A stretch of 64,000 bases of DNA from Halanaerobiales bacterium (GTDB lineage Bacteria; Bacillota_F; Halanaerobiia; DY22613), in the NCBI GenBank assembly GCA_023128035.1, contig JAGMES010000003.1:1-64000 (forward strand), written 5' to 3'. Position numbers and translations under genes: made by a program. Under the pieces are notes generated by a model. That model saw only the letters and a list, made by a program, of their open reading frames with translations. It did not search any database and was not told the origin of the DNA. This document shows positions 50,525 through 59,416 of the stretch, one piece after another; position 1 is the stretch's first letter; each line of letters opens with the position of its first letter.

Positions 50525-51278
50525 ACGTAAAAATAAGGAAGATGATGGAGTTGATATGAGTTCTCCAGCATGGATGACAACCTATGGAGATATGATGACT
50601 TTACTTCTTTGTTTTTTTGTATTATTGTTTTCTTTTTCCGTTATTGATGTAGATAAGTTTGAGAGAGTAATGCAGGCTTTAAAAGATAAGTTGGGAGTAT
50701 TAAATGGAGGAAAGACACTAAACCAGAGTGTGATGATTGATCGCGGTTTAGTGGATGATAGTTTTTCCACTTCCTCACTAGATCAAAATCAATTTGATGA
50801 ATTGATTCAAGAATTGGAAAATCATATTCTTGAAGCTAATTTAGAATCTGAGGTTACTTTAGAGGAGAGTGAACGAGGTCTAGTAATTAGAATGACTGGT
50901 AAAGTTCTCTTTGATCTAGGAAAAGCAGGTTTAAAATCCGGAGGTCAAGAAGTTTTATCGAATCTTGCTACTTTTTTAGAGGGGATTCCAAATTACCTTG
51001 AGATTGAAGGACATACAGATGACTTACCAATTAATAATGATGAGTTTCCAAATAACTGGGCTCTTTCAGCAACTCGTTCGCTAAATGTATGTAATTATCT
51101 TATGGAAAATACTAAAATTGATCCACAAAGACTTCAAGTAAAAGCTCATGGGCCTTATAAACCAATTATGCCTAATGATTCTCCAGAAAACAGGGCTATG
51201 AACCGGAGAGTAGATATTGTTATTTTGAGAAATTACTTGGATGTAGAAAATGCAGTGGGGGAGGAAAATAATGAGTGA
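50517..51278 (+). CDS. motB: Flagellar motor stator protein MotB
   Basis: Ion-channel and peptidoglycan-anchoring stator subunit, 253 residues. A single membrane helix carries the essential Asp in YGDMMTLLLCFFVLLFSFS (about 23-41). The OmpA-like domain includes LEIEGHTDDLPI, NWALSATRSLNVCNYL and NRAMNRRVDIVIL. Its start lies in the end of motA. Confidence 0.95.
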   Translation: MRKRKNKEDDGVDMSSPAWMTTYGDMMTLLLCFFVLLFSFSVIDVDKFERVMQALKDKLGVLNGGKTLNQSVMIDRGLVDDSFSTSSLDQNQFDELIQELENHILEANLESEVTLEESERGLVIRMTGKVLFDLGKAGLKSGGQEVLSNLATFLEGIPNYLEIEGHTDDLPINNDEFPNNWALSATRSLNVCNYLMENTKIDPQRLQVKAHGPYKPIMPNDSPENRAMNRRVDIVILRNYLDVENAVGEENNE

Positions 51279-51738
51279 AGCCAAGTCTACAGGAATGAAT
51301 TTACCTATTCTACTTGGAATAATCGTTTTGGTTGTTCTGTTAACAGCGGGTACTTCTTTTTTGATGATTTTCTTTTTTAATAGCAATCAGACAAAAGATA
51401 AAGTAGTCTCAGCCGTTGAAAATGAAAAGCTAGAAGAGTTGGGGCCAACTTTTGAAATGGGTGAATTTGTAGTAAATTTATCAGGAACTCGTGGTTATCG
51501 TTTTATTAAAACTAATATAGTCGTAGAAGTAGAAAAAGATAGTACAAAACAGATATTAGAACAACGGACTCCACAATTACGTGATGCAATTAATGAAATT
51601 TTACGTAGTCAACAATCGGAGGATATAGAAGATCCTACTTTAGTGAATCTTAAACTACAGATTCTGGAAAGAATCAATCAAATTCTTGTTACAGAAAAAA
51701 TCAAGTCAGTTTGGCTTACTGAGTTTGTACTTCAATAG
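51271..51738 (+). CDS. fliL: Flagellar basal body-associated protein FliL
   Basis: Single-pass membrane protein that surrounds and supports the stators. The 155-residue product has a helix at about 8-32 (LPILLGIIVLVVLLTAGTSFLMIFFF) and the periplasmic FliL domain (FEMGEFVVNLSGTRGYRFIKTNIVVEVEK, LRDAINEILRSQ). ATG 51271 follows GGGGGAGG; it overlaps motB by 8 bases. Confidence 0.95.
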   Translation: MSEAKSTGMNLPILLGIIVLVVLLTAGTSFLMIFFFNSNQTKDKVVSAVENEKLEELGPTFEMGEFVVNLSGTRGYRFIKTNIVVEVEKDSTKQILEQRTPQLRDAINEILRSQQSEDIEDPTLVNLKLQILERINQILVTEKIKSVWLTEFVLQ

Positions 51739-51756
51739 TAAAGGTGGTGATCATCA

Positions 51757-52752
51757 ATGGCCGAGGTATTATCTCAAAATGAAATAGATGCGTTATTATC
51801 AGCCCTTTCATCAGGTAGTGTAGATGTTGCTGATATAAAAACAAAAGATAAAAAAGAGAAAGTTAGAGTATATGACTTTAGAACACCAAATAAACTTTCT
51901 AAAGATCAACTTCGTACTTTACAAATGCTGCATGATAACTTTTGTCGTTTGTTGACTACTACTCTTTCCGCCCAGCTTCGGAGTATGGTGGAAATACAAG
52001 TAGGGTCAATCGAACAATTGGCCTATGATGAGTTTATTCGATCACTTCCTGAGCCAACGATTCTTGCAATTGTCGATATGGAACCTCTGGATGGCCAGAT
52101 TTTGTTAGATATTGCGCCAGAGATAGGATTTTCTATAATTGATCGACTTTTAGGAGGGACAGGGAATTCAACCCCTGAAAATCGCCCTTTTACTGATATT
52201 GAAGAGATTGTGTTGGAAAAGTTAGTTAGATGGATACTAAGTTGTATTCCAGAAGCATGGGAAAATGTAGTACATTTAACTCCAAAACTGAAAGAAATTG
52301 AGTCTAATCCTCAGTTTGTTCAGATTGTTCCTCACAACGATGTCGTCATTTTGATAACTTTAGAGGCAAAAGTAGCAAAGGCTGATGGTTTGATAAATAT
52401 CTGTATTCCTTATATAACAATAGAATCAATTGTTGATCATTTAAATGCTCAGTTTTGGTTTGCAAGTATTCGTAATGAACCAACTGCTCAGAATATCTCT
52501 TCATTAAAACGTCGGATCGGTGCCGCTCAATTACTCGTTGAAGCAATTATTGGAACATCTGAGATTACAGTTAAAGATTTAATGAATCTACACAAAGGAG
52601 ATGTAATTCCTTTAAAAGAAAAAATGACAGATCCATTGGAGATTCGGGTAGGTAAAAGACCAAAGTTTCTGGCGAAACCAGGAACCCGGAATAATCGAAT
52701 GGCTATCCAGTTATTAGATTTCATTCAAGGAGAGGAGGATTATAATGAGTAG
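51757..52752 (+). CDS. fliM: Flagellar motor switch protein FliM
   Basis: Binds phosphorylated CheY and sets rotation direction. The 331-residue protein begins with the CheY-binding peptide LSQNEIDALLSAL. The middle CheC-like domain includes GLLGGTG-type IIDRLLGGTGNSTPENRPFTDIE. The C-terminal SpoA domain is VEAIIGTSEITVKDLMNLHKGDVIPL. It overlaps fliY by 8 bases. Confidence 0.96.
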   Translation: MAEVLSQNEIDALLSALSSGSVDVADIKTKDKKEKVRVYDFRTPNKLSKDQLRTLQMLHDNFCRLLTTTLSAQLRSMVEIQVGSIEQLAYDEFIRSLPEPTILAIVDMEPLDGQILLDIAPEIGFSIIDRLLGGTGNSTPENRPFTDIEEIVLEKLVRWILSCIPEAWENVVHLTPKLKEIESNPQFVQIVPHNDVVILITLEAKVAKADGLINICIPYITIESIVDHLNAQFWFASIRNEPTAQNISSLKRRIGAAQLLVEAIIGTSEITVKDLMNLHKGDVIPLKEKMTDPLEIRVGKRPKFLAKPGTRNNRMAIQLLDFIQGEEDYNE

Positions 52753-54013
52753 TCGTGATATTTTATCTCAAGAAGAAGTTGATGCATTATTAAAATTTCA
52801 AGACGATGATGACGATGAACTTGATTCCGGGTTTGAATTGACTCCAGAAGATAAAGATGTAATTGGTGAAATTGGTAATATTTCTATGGGTACTGCAGCA
52901 ACTGCTCTGTTTACACTTTTAAACAAAAAAGTTGAAATTACAGCACCCACTGTTATTCTTACTACTTTTCAGCAACTTATGGACGAACATGATCGTCCAT
53001 GTGTATTAGTTGAAGTACAATATATTGAGGGAGTTGAGGGTAGAAATATTTTTTTACTTAAACAAAGTGATGCTGCGATTATTGCAGATTTAATGATGGG
53101 TGGAGATGGGCTTAATCCTCCTCAAGAATTAGATGCTATTCATATGAGTGCTGTGGGAGAAGCGATGAATCAAATGATGGGTTCAGCTTCAACATCCCTT
53201 GCAAATATTATTGACCATCCCGTTAACATTTCACCACCTAAAATAGAGCAGTTAACATTAAATAATGATAGCTTAAAAGACTGGGATTTCGATCCAGATC
53301 AAACTATGGTTAAGACTTCTTTCCAAATGAAAATTGATGATCTTCTGGATAGTTATTTTATGCAATTAGCACCAATATCATTTGTAAAAGATTTAGTGGC
53401 TAAACTAATGGGTGGAGTAGATGCTGTGGATACAGTGGAGATTGATGATGATGATTGGGGTGGTTCACAGGAATTGAATACTGAGCCTGCTCCAATGCAG
53501 ACACCAGCCCCACAGATGCAAATGCAACAACCAAATAATCAATATCAGCAGGCACCACAGCCGCAACCTATGTATCCACCAAACCAACAACCATATCCAC
53601 CAAATCAGCAACCATATCCACCAAACCAACAATATCAACAGTATCCGCCAAATCAACAGCCATATCCACAACAACCCCAGCAGTTTCCAAATCCGGTTAA
53701 TGTGGAGAAAGCAGAATTTCCTAGTTTTGGTGAAGTACCTCAAAATACGGCGCTTATGAACAGTATTTCTTTGATTGAAGATGTTCCATTGCAAGTTACA
53801 GTTCAATTAGGAAAGACAAATATGCCAATCAAAGATATTTTAGATCTAGGTAATGGTTCTATTGTAGAATTGGATAAACTGGCTGGTGAACCTGTTGATT
53901 TACTAGTAAATGGTAGATTAATTGCTAAGGGTGAAGTTGTTGTAATTGACGAAAATTTTGGATTCAGGGTTAAAGATATAATCAGCCCAGCAGAAAGAGT
54001 TAAGTATGTATGA
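52745..54013 (+). CDS. fliY: Flagellar motor switch phosphatase FliY (FliN-type C terminus)
   Basis: A 422-residue rotor protein. The N-terminal EVDALL peptide (residues 8-16) resembles the FliM CheY-binding peptide. A CheC-like domain has two intact phosphatase motifs, DVIGEIGN (38-45) and SAVGEAMN. A Pro/Gln/Tyr-rich linker lies at about 245-320 with YPPNQQP repeats. The C-terminal FliN/SpoA domain follows (PLQVTVQLGKTNMPIKDILDLGNGSIVELDKLAGEPVDLLVNGRLIAKGEVVVID). Intact motifs suggest it dephosphorylates CheY-P. No cheY follows it here, unlike in Bacillus. Confidence 0.95.
   Translation: MSSRDILSQEEVDALLKFQDDDDDELDSGFELTPEDKDVIGEIGNISMGTAATALFTLLNKKVEITAPTVILTTFQQLMDEHDRPCVLVEVQYIEGVEGRNIFLLKQSDAAIIADLMMGGDGLNPPQELDAIHMSAVGEAMNQMMGSASTSLANIIDHPVNISPPKIEQLTLNNDSLKDWDFDPDQTMVKTSFQMKIDDLLDSYFMQLAPISFVKDLVAKLMGGVDAVDTVEIDDDDWGGSQELNTEPAPMQTPAPQMQMQQPNNQYQQAPQPQPMYPPNQQPYPPNQQPYPPNQQYQQYPPNQQPYPQQPQQFPNPVNVEKAEFPSFGEVPQNTALMNSISLIEDVPLQVTVQLGKTNMPIKDILDLGNGSIVELDKLAGEPVDLLVNGRLIAKGEVVVIDENFGFRVKDIISPAERVKYV
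53573..53664 (+). repeat. Tandem YPPNQQP-coding repeats in the fliY linker
   Basis: Four near-identical 21-base units (TATCCACCAAACCAACAACCA-type) encode YPPNQQP, with one YQQ interruption. Unit number is likely to vary by slippage without shifting the frame. Confidence 0.85.
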
Positions 54014-54045
54014 TGAATTAATATTTAGAAAGAGGGCATATTTGA

Positions 54046-54414
54046 ATGAATTCAGCTAATAATTTGAATTATACCTGGGAGATAGTAAAAGTTTTCTTTT
54101 ATCTGGGTATTGTGATTCTTTTAATATATTTACTAACTCATTTATTGCGTAATTTTCGAAATTTTTCAAGAAAACAAGGATCTTTGATTCAAGTGATTGA
54201 ACGTAATTTTTTGACTCAAAATGCTCAAGTTGCCATTATTCAGGTTGGCGATAAATATTATCTTTTGGGAGTTACTGATGGTAAAATTACTCTTTTAGAT
54301 ACTTTTTCTGAAATTAATCAAGCGAAAGAGGCGAACCTGAATCTACAGTCAAATTATAAGTTTGCAGATATCTTAAAAACAACATTTAGAAAGAGGGATG
54401 GTGGAGATGAATAA
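54046..54414 (+). CDS. fliO: Flagellar biosynthesis protein FliO/FliZ
   Basis: A 122-residue membrane protein with one helix (about 12-34, VFFYLGIVILLIYLLTHLL). A FliO domain follows: GSLIQVIERNFLTQNAQVAIIQVGDKYYLLGVTDGKITLLDTF. It assists FliP ring assembly of the export gate and is placed directly before fliP. Confidence 0.92.
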   Translation: MNSANNLNYTWEIVKVFFYLGIVILLIYLLTHLLRNFRNFSRKQGSLIQVIERNFLTQNAQVAIIQVGDKYYLLGVTDGKITLLDTFSEINQAKEANLNLQSNYKFADILKTTFRKRDGGDE

Positions 54415-55156
54415 AACAACAGTCATTTTGTTATTATTGATCTTCGTCGTCATATATAGTGGAACGATTAAGGCAGAACCGATTGAGATTCCAAATATTA
54501 ATCTACAAATCGGAGAGAGCGGGGAGGCTGATGATTTAGTTTTAAGTCTTAAGATTCTTCTTCTCTTAACAGTACTAAGCCTTGCTCCAGCTGCATTAAT
54601 TATGACCACTTCATTTACTCGGATTATAATAGTTTTATCATTAATTCGGAATGCTTTAGGAATTCAAAGGATGCCACCTAATCAGGTAATTGCAGGTCTC
54701 GCACTTTTTCTAACATTTTTTATAATGACTCCTACTTTTCAGGAGATTAATACGAATGCAATACAGCCCTATCTTGCAGAGGAGATTGATCAAGAGACTG
54801 CTTTAACTGCATTTTTAAAGCCTCTTAGAGATTTTATGTTCGAACAGGTTGATGATAAAGATTTAGGTCTTTTTTTAGAAGCTTCTGGCTCACTACGGCC
54901 AAGAAATCAAGATGATGTTTCGACACTGGTTTTGATTCCAGCATTTGTTCTTAGTGAATTGAAGAAAGCGTTTACAATTGGATTTTTGATCTATTTACCT
55001 TTTATCATTATTGATATGATTGTTGCTAGTATTTTAATGTCTCTGGGGATGATGATGCTTCCACCGGTAATGATTTCATTGCCATTTAAGTTACTTTTAT
55101 TTGTTTTGGTTGATGGCTGGTATCTAGTGATTAAGGCATTAATTACAACCTTCTGA
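54407..55156 (+). CDS. fliP: Flagellar export gate protein FliP
   Basis: Core of the export channel. The 249-residue product starts with a signal-type segment, then LSLAPAALIMTTSFTRIIIVLSLIRNALGIQRMPPNQVIAGLALFLTFFIMTPTF and IGFLIYLPFIIIDMIVASILMSLGMMMLPPVMISLPFKLLLFVLVDGW, all typical. ATG 54407 is chosen with AGAGGG 9 bases before it; ATG 54398 directly abuts that SD. Confidence 0.96.
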   Translation: MNKTTVILLLLIFVVIYSGTIKAEPIEIPNINLQIGESGEADDLVLSLKILLLLTVLSLAPAALIMTTSFTRIIIVLSLIRNALGIQRMPPNQVIAGLALFLTFFIMTPTFQEINTNAIQPYLAEEIDQETALTAFLKPLRDFMFEQVDDKDLGLFLEASGSLRPRNQDDVSTLVLIPAFVLSELKKAFTIGFLIYLPFIIIDMIVASILMSLGMMMLPPVMISLPFKLLLFVLVDGWYLVIKALITTF

Positions 55157-55169
55157 TGGGGGGATTATG

Positions 55170-55439
55170 ATGAGTCAGGAGATGGTTATATCTTTAGGAA
55201 AAGAAGCAATGTATGTGGTTTTATTGGTCGCTGGCCCTTTGTTGGGTGTAGGACTTTTGGTAGGATTATTGATTAGTATTTTTCAAGCAACTACTCACAT
55301 TCAAGAACAAACTTTAGTATTTATACCCAAAATACTGGCTGTGTTTGCAGCTTTGGTTTTCTTTGGGCCTTGGATTTTGCAAATTTTAGTAGATTATGTA
55401 ACTCGACTTTTTACTAGTATTCCGACACTTCTGGGTTAA
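55170..55439 (+). CDS. fliQ: Flagellar export gate protein FliQ
   Basis: An 89-residue, two-helix membrane protein: MSQEMVISLGKEAMYVVLLVAGPLLGVGLLVGLLISIFQATTHIQEQTLVFIPKI. This matches the family's length and sequence exactly. ATG 55170 follows GGGGGG at better spacing than ATG 55167. Confidence 0.96.
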   Translation: MSQEMVISLGKEAMYVVLLVAGPLLGVGLLVGLLISIFQATTHIQEQTLVFIPKILAVFAALVFFGPWILQILVDYVTRLFTSIPTLLG

Positions 55440-55455
55440 AAAAGGGGGCTTTGGG

Positions 55456-56241
55456 ATGGATGATTTGCTAATTAATACAATCTATTCTTTGCTTCTTATT
55501 ACCATCCGTTTTAGTGGTCTTTTCTTTATAGCACCACTTTATTCTAGTAGAATGATACCTGCTCAAGTAAAAGCAGGGTTTTCACTAATATGTAGTATCA
55601 TTATTTTTCCAATTATTTTTTCAGAAGGTTTGATTTTATTTCCTGATCATCCGCTTCAGGTAGTTTTTCATTTGTTAAACGAATTGCTTGTTGGGTTAAT
55701 ATTAGGTTTTGTTACATTTTTAGCGTTTATTACGTTTCAGATAGCAGGACGTTTTCTAGATATGCGTATGGGTTTTGCAATGGTAAATATTATTGATCCG
55801 TTTATGGGAGAAGATGCAGCTTTGATTGGGCAATTTAAAAATATTTTGGCTTTGATAATCTTTTTGGTGACGAATGGACATCACCAGATTTTAAAAGCAT
55901 TAGTTTCTAGTTTTCAAATTTTACCTATTACAAAACCAGTTATAAGTAATCAGCTTATTGAGTATATTTTTCGAATTGGGTCTGATATTTTTATTATAGG
56001 ATTTCGCTTAGCACTACCGATTTTAGCGACATTATTCATAGTTGATCTTGTTTTCGGTTTTCTTGCACGAACAGTTCCTCAAATGAATGTTTTTGTTCTG
56101 GGATTTCCAGTAAAGATTTTGATTGGTTTCTTAATGTTATTTTTGTCAATGCCTTATCTTGTTGCTATGTTTATTGAAGTAATTCAGATTATGTATCAAA
56201 ATATGTATCAACTGTTGAAAATTTTTAAAAACTACCCTTAA
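55456..56241 (+). CDS. fliR: Flagellar export gate protein FliR
   Basis: A 261-residue polytopic protein with about six hydrophobic segments. The family blocks are RFSGLFFIAPLYSSRMIPAQVKAGFSL, ELLVGLILGFVTFLAFITFQIAGRFLDMRMGFAM and RTVPQMNVFVLGFPVKILIGFLML. It lies between fliQ and flhB. Confidence 0.96.
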   Translation: MDDLLINTIYSLLLITIRFSGLFFIAPLYSSRMIPAQVKAGFSLICSIIIFPIIFSEGLILFPDHPLQVVFHLLNELLVGLILGFVTFLAFITFQIAGRFLDMRMGFAMVNIIDPFMGEDAALIGQFKNILALIIFLVTNGHHQILKALVSSFQILPITKPVISNQLIEYIFRIGSDIFIIGFRLALPILATLFIVDLVFGFLARTVPQMNVFVLGFPVKILIGFLMLFLSMPYLVAMFIEVIQIMYQNMYQLLKIFKNYP

Positions 56242-56276
56242 TAATATGTAAGAATACTTTGTAAGGAGAGTTACCC

Positions 56277-57332
56277 ATGTCTCAAGAAAAAACTGAAAAG
56301 GCGACGGCGAAACGAAGGAATAAAGCCAGAGGTGAAGGACAGGTTGCTCAGAGTAAAGACTTAGTTAGTGCAATCACTCTATTCACTGGAATGTTGGTTT
56401 TGAATGTAATGATGGGGAATCTGGTGAGTGGGATAAAAGAATTGATTAATGATTCTTTAACATTTAAATATGGTATCCTGATAAATGAAGAAAATATTAT
56501 CCCACTAATGACTAATTTTCTTTTTACGGGAATCAAACTCGTTCTTCCTTTTTTGACAATAGCGGCTTTAGTTGGAGTTTTGGCAACTATTTTGCAGGTT
56601 GGGCCATTTTTTAGTATGAAAATGTTGAAACCTAAGTTGAGCAATATTAGTTTAATTAAGGGATTTAAAAATTTATTTAGTCTAAAATCTCTAGTTGAAT
56701 TGGCAAAGGCTCTTTTCAAAATTACGATTATTGTCTTTATTGCTTATTTGGTGTTGAAGAATGAGTGGAAACTTTTCTTTAACTTTTCTTTTATAGATGT
56801 GGAAGAAGCGGCATATATTACTGGAACTGTGATCTTTAAATTAGGAATTATTATTAGTATAGTTATGATTGGTTTAGGGGTTGCTGATTTTATCTACCAA
56901 AAGTATGAGTTTGAAAAGAGTATTAAGATGTCAAAAGATGAAATAAAAAGAGAATATAAGGAGTCAGAGGGAGATCCACTTATTGTCTCTAAAAGGAAAG
57001 AACGAATGCGTCAGCTGGCTATGAATCGAATGATTCAACAAGTTCCTGAGGCAGATGTAATTATTACTAACCCGACGCACATTGCGGTGGCGCTGAAGTA
57101 TGATACTGATACAATGGAGGCACCTATTGTGCTGGCAATGGGAGAAGATAAAATAGCGGAAAGAATTCGTGAGATTGCTAAAGAGAACAAAATCGAAATG
57201 TATGAAGATAAACCACTTGCTAGAGCTTTATATAAAACTGCTGAGGTTGGACAATCTATACCTTTTGAATTATATCAAGCAGTAGCAGAAGTTTTAGCGT
57301 TCGTCTATAAACTACAAAAAAGAAATATTTAG
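56277..57332 (+). CDS. flhB: Flagellar export switch protein FlhB
   Basis: Controls the export switch from hook to filament proteins. The 351-residue protein has the N-terminal EKTEKATAKRRNKARGEGQVAQSKDL, four membrane helices, and the C-terminal autocleavage site NPTH (in VIITNPTHIAVALKYD), which is intact. Confidence 0.97.
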   Translation: MSQEKTEKATAKRRNKARGEGQVAQSKDLVSAITLFTGMLVLNVMMGNLVSGIKELINDSLTFKYGILINEENIIPLMTNFLFTGIKLVLPFLTIAALVGVLATILQVGPFFSMKMLKPKLSNISLIKGFKNLFSLKSLVELAKALFKITIIVFIAYLVLKNEWKLFFNFSFIDVEEAAYITGTVIFKLGIIISIVMIGLGVADFIYQKYEFEKSIKMSKDEIKREYKESEGDPLIVSKRKERMRQLAMNRMIQQVPEADVIITNPTHIAVALKYDTDTMEAPIVLAMGEDKIAERIREIAKENKIEMYEDKPLARALYKTAEVGQSIPFELYQAVAEVLAFVYKLQKRNI

Positions 57333-57343
57333 GAGACTAGAAT

Positions 57344-59416
57344 ATGGCTAATAAGAAAGCCTTATCACCACAATTTATAAATAAATATAGTGATATTATT
57401 TTTGCGGTTGCACTAGTGACAATCGTAATGATGTTCATCATTCCATTACCGTCAGTTATTTTGGATTTATTATTAACTTTGAATATTTCATTGGCTTTAT
57501 CTATACTTGTAATTTCTGTTTTTATTGTGGAACCTTTAGAGTTTTCTGTTTTTCCGTCATTATTACTTTTTGCAACATTATTTCGTCTAGCACTTAATGT
57601 ATCATCTACACGTTTAATTTTGGGGCAGGGGTATGCAGGGAAAATTATCTTAGGATTTGGTACTTATGTTATTGGCGGAAATTATGTTGTTGGTTTTGTT
57701 ATTTTCTTAATTTTAGTTGTTATTCAATTCTTAGTTATTACAAAAGGTGCAGAACGTGTAGCTGAGGTTGCCGCACGTTTTACATTAGATGCGATGCCAG
57801 GTAAACAGATGAGTATTGATGCTGATTTGGGTTCTGGGTTAATCACAGAAGATGAAGCAAGAAGTGAAAGAAAGAAAATTCGTAGGGAAGCAGATTTTTA
57901 TGGAGCAATGGATGGTGCCAGTAAATTTGTAAAAGGGGATGCTATTGCGGGGATCATTATTACTTTTATAAATGTATTGGGTGGTTTGATTATTGGAGTT
58001 GCACAACAGGGAATGGGATTTGAGGAAGCCATCTCAACATACTCTCTTTTGACAGTAGGTGATGGTCTTGTAAGTCAAATTCCTGCACTTTTAATTTCTA
58101 CTGCTACTGGTATGGTTGTTACTAGGTCAGCATCAGAAAATAACTTAGGTAGAGATTTAGCAATTCAGATGTCTAATCAACCCCGGGCTTTAGCAATCGT
58201 GGCTGCTGTTCTATTCATATTAGGTTTAGTAAAAGGATTGCCAACTTTTCCTTTTATGTTGCTAGCTATCATTATTGGTCTCTTTTCTTGGATTCTTGCA
58301 AAGAGTAGTAAGGCGTCTAAAGAAAAAGATGTAGAGTTGGCTGATGTTGTAGAAGAAATTCAGATGCCAAGCCGGATAGAGGATATTACAGAATTATTAC
58401 AGATTGATCCGATGGAAGTTGAAGTAGGTTATAACCTAATTTCTCTGATTTTGCCAGAGCAAGGTGGAGATTTCTTAGATCGTGTGGCTATGATCCGCCG
58501 GCAGTGTGCAATTGAATTAGGAATGGTGATTCCGCCGATCCGTATTTTGGATAATATGCAATTAGATCCAAATCTATATAGGATTAAACTGCGTGGTGTG
58601 GAGATTGTTCGCTATGAAATGAAGCCAAATCATTATATGGCTATGGATGCTGGATTTTCCTCTAAAGAGATCAATGGTATTCCTACAAAGGAACCTGCTT
58701 TTGGTTTGCCTGCTCAATGGATTAGTGAATCTTTACGTGAAGATGCTGAATTAAGTGGATATACAGTTGTTGATCCACCATCTGTAATGGCGACACATCT
58801 GACAGAAGTGATCAAAAAATATGCCCACGAACTTTTAGGTAGGCAGGAAGTAAAAGAATTAGTAGATAGTTTAAAAGAAAAATATCCAGCGGTGGTCAAT
58901 GAATTGATTCCTGATCGATTAACAATTGGACAAATTCAGAAAGTATTACAAAATCTTTTAAAAGAGGGAATTACAATTCGCGATCTTGTTACTATTTTAG
59001 AAACACTAGCTGACTATGCATCGTATACTACTGATCTACAGATTTTGACTGAATATGTCCGTCAGAGTCTTTCAAGACAGATTTCAGCTAAATTTAGTGA
59101 AGATAATAGACTGAGTGTAATAACTTTAGCACCTAATTTGGAAGAGTTGATTTCCCAATCTATTGAACAGACAGATCAAGGATCATATATAGCAATAGAA
59201 CCAACACAAGCTCAGACTATCTTTCAAAGTTTAAATGATGTTATTCAGAGCGCATTACAAAAAGGTTATCAACCGATCATTTTAACAGCTCCGATGATCA
59301 GACATCATTTTAAAAGTCTGACAGAACGGGTTGCTCCAGATTTAATTGTTCTATCTTTTAGTGAGTTAGTGCCTACTCTTAATATTCAGAGCGTAGGGAT
59401 GGTGAAATTGAAATGA
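57344..59416 (+). CDS. flhA: Flagellar export gate protein FlhA
   Basis: Large export gate component, 690 residues. Eight membrane helices lie in the first half, with the conserved FHIPEP-type stretch (ARFTLDAMPGKQMSIDADL, FYGAMDGASKFVKGDAIAGI). The C-terminal cytoplasmic domain binds chaperone-substrate complexes (GVEIVRYEMKPNHYMAMDAG, RLTIGQIQKVLQNLLKEGITIRDLVTILETLADY). It overlaps flhF by 4 bases. Confidence 0.98.
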   Translation: MANKKALSPQFINKYSDIIFAVALVTIVMMFIIPLPSVILDLLLTLNISLALSILVISVFIVEPLEFSVFPSLLLFATLFRLALNVSSTRLILGQGYAGKIILGFGTYVIGGNYVVGFVIFLILVVIQFLVITKGAERVAEVAARFTLDAMPGKQMSIDADLGSGLITEDEARSERKKIRREADFYGAMDGASKFVKGDAIAGIIITFINVLGGLIIGVAQQGMGFEEAISTYSLLTVGDGLVSQIPALLISTATGMVVTRSASENNLGRDLAIQMSNQPRALAIVAAVLFILGLVKGLPTFPFMLLAIIIGLFSWILAKSSKASKEKDVELADVVEEIQMPSRIEDITELLQIDPMEVEVGYNLISLILPEQGGDFLDRVAMIRRQCAIELGMVIPPIRILDNMQLDPNLYRIKLRGVEIVRYEMKPNHYMAMDAGFSSKEINGIPTKEPAFGLPAQWISESLREDAELSGYTVVDPPSVMATHLTEVIKKYAHELLGRQEVKELVDSLKEKYPAVVNELIPDRLTIGQIQKVLQNLLKEGITIRDLVTILETLADYASYTTDLQILTEYVRQSLSRQISAKFSEDNRLSVITLAPNLEELISQSIEQTDQGSYIAIEPTQAQTIFQSLNDVIQSALQKGYQPIILTAPMIRHHFKSLTERVAPDLIVLSFSELVPTLNIQSVGMVKLK

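Noticed and set aside
53573..53664. Short tandem repeats that could suggest a CRISPR-like array
   Set aside because: The units are in frame inside fliY, have no spacers and encode a Pro/Gln linker.
53465..53806. Minus-strand open frame rich in Leu/Trp inside fliY
   Set aside because: It is the antisense of the Pro/Gln repeat region; the hydrophobic pattern is a by-product of the repeats.
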